DNA from: an uncultured Streptococcus sp.
GTDB lineage: Bacteria; Bacillota; Bacilli; Lactobacillales; Streptococcaceae
Length of the DNA stretch: 6,721 nt
NCBI GenBank assembly: GCA_905373305.1
Contig: CAJPSM010000071.1
Coordinates: forward strand, 1 to 6,721
Direction of reading: 5' to 3'
The first letter of the stretch is position 1. Each line of letters opens with the position of its first letter. Below are positions 1 through 5,719 of this stretch, piece after piece. The position numbers were made by a program, and so were the translations under genes. Under the pieces are notes generated by a model. That model did no database searches and was not told the DNA's origin. It was given only the letters and a program-made list of their open reading frames with translations.

Positions 1-534
1 GTGCGAACTCTTTCACTTGGGCAACGGATGCGGGCGGACATTGCGGCTTCCTTGCTTCACAATCCCAAGGTTCTCTTTTTAGATGAACCGACCATTGGTT
101 TGGATGTGTCGGTCAAGGACAACATTCGTCGGGCCATTACCCAAATCAATCAGGAGGAAGAAACAACCATTCTCTTGACCACTCATGACCTGAGTGATAT
201 TGAGCAACTTTGTGATCGGATTTTTATGATTGATAAGGGGCAAGAGATTTTTGATGGAACGGTTAGCCAGCTCAAGGAAACCTTTGGCAAGATGAAGACT
301 CTTTCTTTTGAACTGGTGCCAGGGCAAAGTCATCTCGTTTCTCACTATGAAGGCTTGCCTGATATGACCATTGATAGACAAGGAAATAGCCTCAATATTG
401 AATTTGATAGTTCCCGCTACCAGTCGGCTGATATTATCAAGCAAACCTTGTCTGATTTTGAGATTCGCGATTTGAAGATGATGGATACGGATATTGAGGA
501 TATTATCCGTCGCTTCTACCGAAAGGAGCTCTAA
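1..534 (+). CDS. ABC-2 type exporter ATP-binding protein (3' part, 5' end outside window)
   Basis: This is the C-terminal part of an ABC transporter ATPase that powers the two membrane subunits encoded just downstream. In the 177 visible residues the ABC signature is LSLGQ (4-8), Walker B is VLFLDE (24-29), the D-loop is IGLD (32-35) and the switch histidine is in LLTTHD (H62). About 100 residues of the C-terminal accessory region follow. Walker A and the Q-loop are missing, so the gene begins upstream of base 1; the GTG at base 1 is an internal valine codon, not a start. The fragment fits the COG4586-type ATPases that pair with COG4587 and COG3694 permeases, which usually exceed 300 residues. 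The signature reads LSLGQ rather than LSGGQ, a common variant. The stop codon lies one base before the next start codon, which indicates an operon. The substrate cannot be read from the sequence. Confidence 0.93.
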   Translation: MRTLSLGQRMRADIAASLLHNPKVLFLDEPTIGLDVSVKDNIRRAITQINQEEETTILLTTHDLSDIEQLCDRIFMIDKGQEIFDGTVSQLKETFGKMKTLSFELVPGQSHLVSHYEGLPDMTIDRQGNSLNIEFDSSRYQSADIIKQTLSDFEIRDLKMMDTDIEDIIRRFYRKEL

Positions 535-535
535 G

Positions 536-1354
536 ATGGTCAAATTGTGGAGACGTTATAAACCCTTTATCAATGCGGGCATTCAGGAGTTGATTACCTA
601 TCGAGTCAACTTTATTCTCTATCGGATTGGTGATGTAATGGGAGCTTTTGTCGCTTTCTATCTCTGGAAGGCGGTCTTTGATTCCTCGCAAGAGTCTTTG
701 ATTCAGGGCTTCAGCATGGCAGATATTACCCTCTACATTATCATGAGTTTTGTGACTAATCTTTTGACCAGGTCAGATAGCTCTTTTATGATTGGGGAGG
801 AGGTCAAGGATGGTTCCATTATCATGCGCTTGTTGAGACCAGTGCATTTTGCGGCCTCTTATCTCTTTACCGAACTTGGTTCCAAGTGGTTGATTTTTAT
901 CAGTGTCGGACTTCCATTTTTAAGTGTCATTGTGTTGATGAAAATTTTATCAGGGCAAGGGATTTTGGAAGTGCTGGGATTAACCATCCTATATCTCTTT
1001 AGTTTGACCCTAGCCTACCTAATTAACTTTTTCTTTAATATCTGCTTTGGATTTTCAGCCTTTGTATTTAAAAATCTATGGGGTTCCAATCTACTCAAGA
1101 CTTCCATAGTTGCCTTTATGTCTGGAAGTCTAATTCCCTTGGCTTTCTTTCCTAAGGTCGTTTCAGATATCCTGTCCTTCTTGCCTTTTTCATCCTTGAT
1201 TTACACTCCAGTTATGATCATAGTTGGGAAATACGATGCCAGTCAGATTCTTCAGGCGCTTTTGCTACAGTTTTTCTGGCTCTTAGTGATGGTGGGCTTG
1301 TCTCAGTTGATTTGGAAACGGGTTCAGTCATTCATCACCATTCAAGGAGGTTAG
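536..1354 (+). CDS. ABC-2 family transporter permease, first subunit
   Basis: A 272-residue polytopic membrane protein, probably one half of the transmembrane channel of the exporter driven by the preceding ATPase. About six hydrophobic segments can be seen, roughly at residues 25-45, 60-78, 115-135, 143-175, 190-215 and 243-262. The cytoplasmic motif KDGSIIMRLLRP (91-102) matches in form RKGEFDKYLTRP in the next gene, a hallmark of this permease pair (COG4587/COG3694, ABC2_membrane_6 type). The ATG at 536 is chosen because AAAGGAG lies at 522-528, 7 nt upstream, and the ATPase stop ends at 534. An in-frame upstream extension would run 14 codons into the ATPase gene without a better ribosome binding site. 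Related systems are mostly described as uncharacterised or drug/peptide exporters, so no substrate is assigned. Confidence 0.9.
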   Translation: MVKLWRRYKPFINAGIQELITYRVNFILYRIGDVMGAFVAFYLWKAVFDSSQESLIQGFSMADITLYIIMSFVTNLLTRSDSSFMIGEEVKDGSIIMRLLRPVHFAASYLFTELGSKWLIFISVGLPFLSVIVLMKILSGQGILEVLGLTILYLFSLTLAYLINFFFNICFGFSAFVFKNLWGSNLLKTSIVAFMSGSLIPLAFFPKVVSDILSFLPFSSLIYTPVMIIVGKYDASQILQALLLQFFWLLVMVGLSQLIWKRVQSFITIQGG

Positions 1355-1355
1355 T

Positions 1356-2141
1356 ATGAAAAAATATCAACGCATGCATCTGATTTTTATCAGACAATAC
1401 ATCAAACAAATCATGGAATACAAGGTTGATTTTGTGGTTGGTGTTTTAGGTGTTTTCCTGACCCAAGGCTTGAACCTCTTGTTTCTCAATGTCATCTTTC
1501 AACATATTCCATCCCTAGAAGGCTGGACTTTTCAAGAGATAGCTTTTATTTATGGTTTTTCCTTGATTCCCAAGGGTCTGGACCATCTCTTTTTTGACAA
1601 TCTCTGGGCACTAGGGCAACGCTTGGTGAGAAAAGGTGAGTTTGACAAGTATCTGACTCGTCCTATCAATCCTCTCTTTCACATCCTAGTCGAGACCTTT
1701 CAGATTGATGCCTTGGGGGAACTATTGGTCGGAGGTATTCTGCTAGCGGCAACGGTGAGCAGCATTGCCTGGAGCCTTCCTAAATTCCTGCTTTTCCTAG
1801 TCTGTATACCCTTTGCGACCTTGATCTATACTTCCTTGAAAATCGCGACTGCCAGTATCGCTTTTTGGACCAAGCAGTCAGGAGCTATGATCTACATTTT
1901 CTATATGTTCAATGATTTTGCCAAGTATCCAATTTCCATTTACAATTCTCTTCTTCGTTGGTTGATAAGTTTTATCGTGCCTTTCGCCTTTACGGCTTAT
2001 TATCCTGCTAGCTATTTCTTGCAGGACAAGGATGGGCTCTTTAACATTGGTGGTTTGATTCTAATTTCCCTTGTCTTTTTTGTCATTTCTTTGAAACTAT
2101 GGGACAGGGGCTTAGACGCTTACGAAAGTGCGGGTTCGTAA
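1356..2141 (+). CDS. ABC-2 family transporter permease, second subunit
   Basis: A 261-residue membrane protein, the second channel subunit, probably forming a heterodimer with the permease just before it. Hydrophobic segments lie roughly at residues 26-48, 62-75, 115-137, 142-165, 170-215 (possibly two) and 228-248. It carries RKGEFDKYLTRP (92-103), the counterpart of residues 91-102 in the first permease, and both proteins open with a short basic segment before the first membrane helix, so the pair looks paralogous. The start at 1356 follows an almost ideal AAGGAGG (1344-1350) with 5 nt spacing and lies one base after the previous stop, so translation is probably coupled. This is the last gene of the operon; a hairpin terminator begins 14 nt after its stop codon. 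The family is COG3694-like and the substrate is unknown. Confidence 0.9.
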   Translation: MKKYQRMHLIFIRQYIKQIMEYKVDFVVGVLGVFLTQGLNLLFLNVIFQHIPSLEGWTFQEIAFIYGFSLIPKGLDHLFFDNLWALGQRLVRKGEFDKYLTRPINPLFHILVETFQIDALGELLVGGILLAATVSSIAWSLPKFLLFLVCIPFATLIYTSLKIATASIAFWTKQSGAMIYIFYMFNDFAKYPISIYNSLLRWLISFIVPFAFTAYYPASYFLQDKDGLFNIGGLILISLVFFVISLKLWDRGLDAYESAGS

Positions 2142-2154
2142 GAGGAAGAAACTC

Positions 2155-2181
2155 AAAGCCTTGTCTCAGGACAGGCTTTTT
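2155..2181 (+). terminator. Rho-independent terminator of the ABC exporter operon
   Basis: AAAGCCTTGTC (2155-2165) pairs with GACAGGCTTT (2170-2179) around a TCAG loop, with one bulged T in the left arm. A run of T follows directly. It sits 13 nt past the last permease gene and ahead of the tRNA promoter. Confidence 0.85.
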
Positions 2182-2201
2182 CTAATGGAGATAAAAATTT
2201 C

Positions 2202-2229
2202 TTGACATCTATTCTCAGAGTGCTATACT
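2202..2229 (+). promoter_or_regulatory. Promoter of the tRNA-Thr gene
   Basis: A consensus -35 TTGACA (2202-2207), a 16-bp spacer and a -10 TATACT (2224-2229) preceded by TG at the extended -10 position (TGC, 2221-2223). The expected transcription start near 2236 is about 6 nt before the mature 5' end of the tRNA. The match to a sigma-70 type promoter is very strong, as expected for a stable RNA gene. Confidence 0.85.
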
Positions 2230-2241
2230 AAAAGAGTAATC

Positions 2242-2314
2242 GCCGATTTAGCTCAGCTGGTAGAGCAACGCACTCGTAACGCGTAGGTCACAGGTTCGAT
2301 CCCTGCAATCGGCA
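2242..2314 (+). tRNA. tRNA-Thr, anticodon CGT (reads ACG)
   Basis: This 73-nt sequence folds as a cloverleaf. The acceptor stem GCCGATT (2242-2248) pairs fully with AATCGGC (2307-2313), with discriminator A at 2314. The D arm is GCTC/GAGC, the anticodon loop is CTCGTAA with CGT at 2275-2277, and the T loop is TTCGATC. The 3' CCA is not encoded and must be added after transcription. Two non-Watson-Crick A.C pairs can be seen: one closes the anticodon loop (positions 31/39) and one is the outermost T-stem pair (49/65). The CGU anticodon and the overall sequence fit bacterial threonine tRNAs. The gene stands alone with its own promoter and terminator. Confidence 0.95.
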
Positions 2315-2319
2315 GAATG

Positions 2320-2349
2320 AAGAAGTCCATTAGGGCTTCTTTTCTTTTG
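2320..2349 (+). terminator. Rho-independent terminator of the tRNA-Thr unit
   Basis: AAGAAGTCC (2320-2328) pairs with GGGCTTCTT (2333-2341) with a single G.U wobble around an ATTA loop, followed by the T-rich stretch TTCTTTTG. It starts 6 nt after the tRNA. The next 60 bases, up to the following promoter, show no gene and no recognisable repeat. Confidence 0.85.
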
Positions 2350-2402
2350 TCAGGGATATTCAACCACTTAGACTGAGATACAGACCAGATAGGCAAAAGG
2401 GC

Positions 2403-2431
2403 TTGTTCCTGAAAAAATCCTCTGCTATAAT
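2403..2431 (+). promoter_or_regulatory. Extended -10 promoter of the 105-residue membrane protein gene
   Basis: TTGTTC (2403-2408), a 17-bp spacer and a perfect TATAAT (2426-2431) preceded by TGC (2423-2425). The predicted start is near 2438, giving a leader of about 65 nt before the ATG at 2503. The leader holds a 7-codon mini-ORF (2458-2481, MSDNSSS) with only a weak, distant AAGGGA ahead of it; I see no riboswitch or attenuator fold. Confidence 0.75.
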
Positions 2432-2502
2432 GATTTTCGTAAGGGACGTGAGCGTTAATGTCAGACAACTCAAGTTCCTAAAAAAGAAATTGGAGACAAA
2501 AA

Positions 2503-2820
2503 ATGAAAAAATTATTGGGGATCGTATTTTTAGTAGCAGCAGCGACAGTATTGTATTTCGGTTCTGTTGGATGGCCAAGTTTGGATGTCAACCTCTGGTC
2601 ACTCATCCCGGTAGGATTGTTCCTCTATTTCACTCTAGAAAATCTTTTGAAAAAAGACTATAAGGCTAGTCTTGTGTGCCTAATCATTGCCTTTATCATT
2701 GCAAATGCTATTTTGGATCTTTTGCCAATTTCAAGTGGTTTGGTAATTGGTGCCGGTGTGCTAGCTTGTGTAGGACTCGACTACCTCTTTCCTGATAAAG
2801 ATAAAAAAGAAGACAAATAG
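2503..2820 (+). CDS. Small four-helix membrane protein, LiaI/LiaF-like transmembrane region
   Basis: A 105-residue hydrophobic protein with four predicted membrane segments at about residues 4-21, 31-46, 55-74 and 77-95, and a charged cytoplasmic-type tail (PDKDKKEDK). Size, helix spacing and the short turn between the last two helices resemble the LiaI/LiaF-type transmembrane region found in many small Gram-positive membrane proteins, some of them linked to envelope stress. That assignment is by overall look, with no diagnostic motif, and no function should be inferred from it. The ATG at 2503 is preceded by GGAGA (2492-2496) at 6 nt. An overlapping ORF at 2403-2663 in another frame is a shadow: it starts within the promoter and has no ribosome binding site. 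The gene is monocistronic, with its own promoter and a terminator 1 nt past the stop. Confidence 0.85.
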   Translation: MKKLLGIVFLVAAATVLYFGSVGWPSLDVNLWSLIPVGLFLYFTLENLLKKDYKASLVCLIIAFIIANAILDLLPISSGLVIGAGVLACVGLDYLFPDKDKKEDK

Positions 2821-2821
2821 A

Positions 2822-2847
2822 AAAGTCTCGAGATTTCTCGAGACTTT
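2822..2847. terminator. Bidirectional terminator between convergent genes
   Basis: A perfect 12-bp inverted repeat, AAAGTCTCGAGA (2822-2833) and TCTCGAGACTTT (2836-2847), separated by only TT; the physical loop would be larger. On the + strand it is followed by ATTGTTATTT and on the - strand by TCTATTTG, and the A/T outer pairs add to both U-tracts. It lies 1 nt after the + gene stop and 4 nt before the amidase stop, so it can serve both genes. Confidence 0.85.
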
Positions 2848-2851
2848 ATTG

Positions 2852-4651
2852 TTATTTACCAGCGTAATATTTTTGGATGCCTTTCACAATACCTGCGACT
2901 AGTCTATCTTGGTATTGATCATCACGAATACGTTGATTCTCAGTGAAATTATCCATATATCCAAGCTCCAGTAGGACGGCTGGTTTAGCTGTTTCGCGTA
3001 GTACGGCAAAGCTGCTTTCCAATAAACCAGCATCTTTGGCCCCTGTTTCTGCTAGAAGAGAGGAGTGGATAGCAGCAGCAAGGCGTTTGCTTTCACTCAT
3101 ACGATCAGGGTGGTTGTGCCAGTATTTATTAATCTTGCTTGGATAATCAGGTTCATCACTATAGGAGTAGGTTTGAATACCGCTCGCTTTTGAGTGAATG
3201 TTTCCAGTAGCATTGAAATGGATACTGATAAAGATATCAGAGTTGGTTTTATTTACCATTCTTGAACGCTCAGTCTTAAAATCAACATCGATATCACTGT
3301 CACGTGATGTGAGGACAGTATAACCTAATTCTTCCAGTTTTTTACGCAGTTTGCGATAGATTTGCATGTTGAGATCTTTTTCAGCGACATTGTAGTAAAA
3401 GGCGCCGGAATCTTGACCACCATGCCCAGGATCTAGGAAGATGGTGTTACTGTATTGGCCTTTTACAAATCCACCCTCAGTTGAAACTTCAGAAATCCAT
3501 TGGCCGTATTTTTGGAACAAATGTTCCTTTCCATCTATCTTGTAGGTTCCTGAAACATAATGGCCACTATCGTCCAAATAGTAACGAGCCTTGTAATAGT
3601 CGTCGTAAATCCACTCATTCTTGGCCATATAGCCACCAGACTTGAGATAGTAGGCTCCAATCCATTCACGAGCTGCATAAGTCCCATTCGCTTTTAGATA
3701 GAACCAACTGTTGTAGGCCTTATCAAAGATCCACTCTTTTTCAGCCATGGCTCCACTAGATTTGAGGTAGTAGCTTCCTTTCCATTTATTGGAAAGCATG
3801 ACTCCATTTTGTTCAAAAGCATACCAAGTTCCCTTGATTTTCTCCCATTTGTCTTGGGTATATTTCCCATATTCATCAGCGTAATACCAATTTTGATCAA
3901 TCTTCACCCAAGAGTTTTCCGCCATAGCCCCGCTACTGCCGAGCAGGTAGGCATCAACGGTCGTTTTGCTGAGCATCACGCCGTTTTTGTCAAAATAATA
4001 CCAAGAACCGTTTACTTTTTCCCATTTGTCTTGCGAGATTCTGCCAGATGGTGTGACATAATACCAATTTTGGTCAACCTTCACCCAGCCACTATCCGCC
4101 ATAGCTCCACTTTTAGTGAGAAGGTAGCCATCAACGATTGTCTGACTGAGCATGACGCCATCTTTGTCGAAGTAGTACCAAACTCCTCCGATTTTTTTCC
4201 ATTTTTGCTGGATGATTTTTCCAGACTCACTGGCGTAGTACCATTTCCCTTCAAGAGCCACCCAACTATTTTCTACCATGACCCCGTCTTTATTGAGAAC
4301 ATAGCCATCAAAGATAGTATCACTGAGTCGATTTCCCTCTTGGTCAAAATAGTACCACTTATCTTGAATTTTTTTCCATTTGAGGACGGGCTGATTGTTT
4401 TCATAGAAACGCCACTGCTTGTTTTCTTCCTGCCATCCTTCTTTTTTAGGGGCTTCTTCTTTTGACTTGTCTTTTGGAAGTGTTGCAACCTCCTCTTCAG
4501 TTTTGGTTGAAAGATCTTTCTTATCTTCCTTAGAGTTACTTTGTTCGGTGGTAACAGGAGGATTAGCATTGCTTTCCTCTGCGTAGATAGGCGTTTGGGT
4601 CAATCCTGCCATTGACAGCATCAGAGCACTGGTAAGTAATATCTTTTTCAC
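2852..4651 (-). CDS. Secreted choline-binding N-acetylmuramoyl-L-alanine amidase (Amidase_3 type)
   Basis: A 599-residue wall hydrolase predicted to cut the bond between N-acetylmuramic acid and L-alanine of the stem peptide. Order: signal peptide (1-24, cut after PIYA); acidic/lysine-rich low-complexity linker (25-70); choline-binding-type aromatic repeats (about 73-387); zinc amidase domain (403-599). In the catalytic domain DPGHGG gives ligand H410, E424 is the second ligand, ISIHFNA gives H478, and LLELGYMDN carries the likely catalytic E562, so the active site looks intact. Residues 91-267 are three 59-residue super-repeats; 268-387 resemble LytB repeats. Such repeats anchor proteins to phosphocholine on teichoic acids. 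The start is GTG at 4651, with AGGA about 7 nt upstream; the MKKILLTSALML-like signal supports it. The 48-nt purine-rich gap to the upstream regulator shows neither a terminator nor a clear promoter. No symbol is given: LytA, LytB and LytC of pneumococcus have other catalytic folds or layouts. Confidence 0.93.
   Translation of the reverse strand: MKKILLTSALMLSMAGLTQTPIYAEESNANPPVTTEQSNSKEDKKDLSTKTEEEVATLPKDKSKEEAPKKEGWQEENKQWRFYENNQPVLKWKKIQDKWYYFDQEGNRLSDTIFDGYVLNKDGVMVENSWVALEGKWYYASESGKIIQQKWKKIGGVWYYFDKDGVMLSQTIVDGYLLTKSGAMADSGWVKVDQNWYYVTPSGRISQDKWEKVNGSWYYFDKNGVMLSKTTVDAYLLGSSGAMAENSWVKIDQNWYYADEYGKYTQDKWEKIKGTWYAFEQNGVMLSNKWKGSYYLKSSGAMAEKEWIFDKAYNSWFYLKANGTYAAREWIGAYYLKSGGYMAKNEWIYDDYYKARYYLDDSGHYVSGTYKIDGKEHLFQKYGQWISEVSTEGGFVKGQYSNTIFLDPGHGGQDSGAFYYNVAEKDLNMQIYRKLRKKLEELGYTVLTSRDSDIDVDFKTERSRMVNKTNSDIFISIHFNATGNIHSKASGIQTYSYSDEPDYPSKINKYWHNHPDRMSESKRLAAAIHSSLLAETGAKDAGLLESSFAVLRETAKPAVLLELGYMDNFTENQRIRDDQYQDRLVAGIVKGIQKYYAGK
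3851..4381 (-). repeat. Three tandem 177-bp (59-residue) super-repeats in the amidase
   Basis: The units are residues 91-149 (4205-4381), 150-208 (4028-4204) and 209-267 (3851-4027), with exactly equal length. Each contains a 21-residue hairpin starting KW(K/E)K with WYYFD, a 17-residue hairpin with DGYLL or DAYLL, SGAM or DGVM in place of the tryptophan pattern, and a 21-residue hairpin with WV and WYY. A fourth unit begins at residue 268 but changes type after its first hairpin. Repeat identity is highest between units 2 and 3. Confidence 0.85.
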
Positions 4652-4699
4652 TTTCTATTCCTAACTTTTTCTTTTTCACTTTTTTCTTTTTCCAATTTA

Positions 4700-5608
4700 T
4701 CAACTATCAAACTGAACTTCTTCTAGTAGATACTCGATAAAGCGTTCGCCCATCTTGGATAGGCTGGTTTTTTCATGTTGGATATAGACTAGTTCAATGG
4801 GATCGTCTATGTCCAGTGGAATGGAAACGATATTGTCTCCGTTGAGATTGCTGTTCAAAATCCCTGTCGCAATGGTATAACCATCCAAACCAATCAAGAG
4901 ATTAAAGAGGGTGGCACGGTCGCTGACCACGATGGATTTCTTGTGGTATTCCTGCGAGAGAATCTCTTCAGAGAAGTAGAAGGAGTTGTGAGTCCCTTGG
5001 TCATAACTAAGGTAAGGGAAGTTCTCCAAGTCCTCTAGTTTTACCTTATCTTTCTTTGCCAGAGGGTTGGTTTTGCTGACGAAGATATGGGGCTGGGCTG
5101 TAAAGAGATGGTGGGCCAAGAGGTGGTTGTCATCCAGCATTTTCGTTAAAACATCACGGTTGTAGCTGTTTAAGAAGAGGACACCGACTTCACTACGGAA
5201 GTTCTTGACATCGTCGATAATCTCCCAAGTCCGAGTTTCACGAAGGAAAAGCTCGTATTTTTCCATATCACTTTTCTTAAGTAGCGATACAAAGGCATTG
5301 ACCACAAAGGCATAGTGTTGAGACGAAACGCTAAAGAGTTCGCGGTGGGCGACAGGGTTTTTATAGCGTTCCTCCAGAAGCTGGGTTTGCTCGACAACTT
5401 GACGGGCATAGGAGAGAAACTCCATCCCATCACGGGTCAAGGTAATACCCTTGGGATTGCGGATAAAGATTTCAATACCCATTTCATTTTCCAAGTCTCG
5501 AACGGCATTAGACAGACTGGGTTGGGTGATAAAGAGTTGCTTGGCTGCTTCATTCATAGAGCCAGTTTCGACGATTTTGATAATATAGTGTAATTGTTGA
5601 ATTCTCAT
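4700..5608 (-). CDS. cpsY: LysR-family transcriptional regulator, CpsY/MtaR-like
   Basis: A 302-residue LysR-type regulator. The N-terminal winged helix-turn-helix (about residues 1-60) includes SMNEAAKQLFITQPSLSNAV, with recognition helix around TQPSLSNAVRDLE, then the linker helix and a two-lobed effector domain (about 90-295). The sequence closely resembles what I recall of streptococcal CpsY/MtaR, reported to control methionine uptake and metabolism and, in S. iniae, wall adaptation; orthology and target genes here are inferred. The ATG at 5608 (MRIQQLHYI) is the family start. A longer frame reaches TTG at 5644, but that TTG is part of the -35 box. No Shine-Dalgarno precedes the ATG and the -10 ends 6 nt before it, so a leaderless mRNA is predicted. 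The amidase gene follows 48 nt downstream on the same strand; yqgQ is divergent. Confidence 0.93.
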   Translation of the reverse strand: MRIQQLHYIIKIVETGSMNEAAKQLFITQPSLSNAVRDLENEMGIEIFIRNPKGITLTRDGMEFLSYARQVVEQTQLLEERYKNPVAHRELFSVSSQHYAFVVNAFVSLLKKSDMEKYELFLRETRTWEIIDDVKNFRSEVGVLFLNSYNRDVLTKMLDDNHLLAHHLFTAQPHIFVSKTNPLAKKDKVKLEDLENFPYLSYDQGTHNSFYFSEEILSQEYHKKSIVVSDRATLFNLLIGLDGYTIATGILNSNLNGDNIVSIPLDIDDPIELVYIQHEKTSLSKMGERFIEYLLEEVQFDS

Positions 5609-5614
5609 GCTTTT

Positions 5615-5644
5615 ATTGTACCACACTTGCGGAAGAATGGGCAA
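5615..5644 (-). promoter_or_regulatory. Extended -10 promoter of the LysR regulator gene
   Basis: Read on the - strand: TTGCCC (5639-5644), an 18-bp spacer and TACAAT (5615-5620), preceded by TGG, which gives the extended -10 TG. Only six bases (AAAAGC) separate the -10 from the ATG, so transcription should start at or within 1-2 nt of the A of the start codon. Confidence 0.75.
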
Positions 5645-5658
5645 TGAAGACGAAGGAA

Positions 5659-5677
5659 ATCGGGGAAAAGAGCCGAT
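5659..5677. promoter_or_regulatory. Candidate LysR operator: inverted repeat ATCGG-N9-CCGAT
   Basis: ATCGG (5659-5663) and CCGAT (5673-5677) form a 19-bp inverted repeat between the two divergent -35 boxes. Its centre (5668) is about 51 bp upstream of the predicted yqgQ start and about 60 bp upstream of the regulator's own start, where LysR proteins often bind in divergent regions. The spacing is T-N15-A rather than the usual T-N11-A. The repeat is short and could be chance. Confidence 0.35.
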
Positions 5678-5683
5678 CCAGTA

Positions 5684-5712
5684 TTGAAAAAAAGTCTAAA
5701 ATCTGTTAGAAT
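5684..5712 (+). promoter_or_regulatory. Extended -10 promoter of the yqgQ/rhodanese-like operon
   Basis: TTGAAA (5684-5689), a 17-bp spacer and TAGAAT (5707-5712) preceded by TGT at the extended -10 position (5704-5706). The -10 ends 7 nt before the ATG at 5720, so transcription should begin at about 5719-5720. The TTG at 5684 that could be taken as a gene start is this -35 box. Confidence 0.78.
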
Positions 5713-5719
5713 GAAAGCT

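Noticed and set aside
79..543. 154-codon ORF on the - strand across the ABC ATPase gene
   Set aside because: It is the antisense shadow of a clear ABC ATPase with signature and Walker B motifs.
2253..2468. 71-codon - strand ORF across the tRNA
   Set aside because: It runs through the tRNA and the following promoter on the opposite strand and has no support.
2403..2663. 86-codon + strand ORF overlapping the small membrane protein gene
   Set aside because: Its start lies within the promoter, so it would not be in the transcript, and the protein is basic low-complexity sequence unlike a real family.
3809..4465. 218-codon ORF on the + strand inside the amidase gene
   Set aside because: It is antisense to the choline-binding repeats; its repeated hydrophobic pattern is the complement of the repeat codons, and it has no ribosome binding site or family resemblance.
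4273..4569. 98-codon - strand ORF overlapping the amidase N-terminal region
   Set aside because: It is a lysine-rich out-of-frame reading of the low-complexity linker; the amidase frame has the signal peptide and domain structure.
5315..5593. 92-codon + strand ORF within the LysR gene
   Set aside because: It is antisense to the conserved DNA-binding domain of the regulator, with no start signals.
5609..5719. Search for a MetR/MtaR-type methionine box in the divergent region
   Set aside because: No TATAGTTT-type palindrome is present; only the unrelated ATCGG/CCGAT repeat was found.
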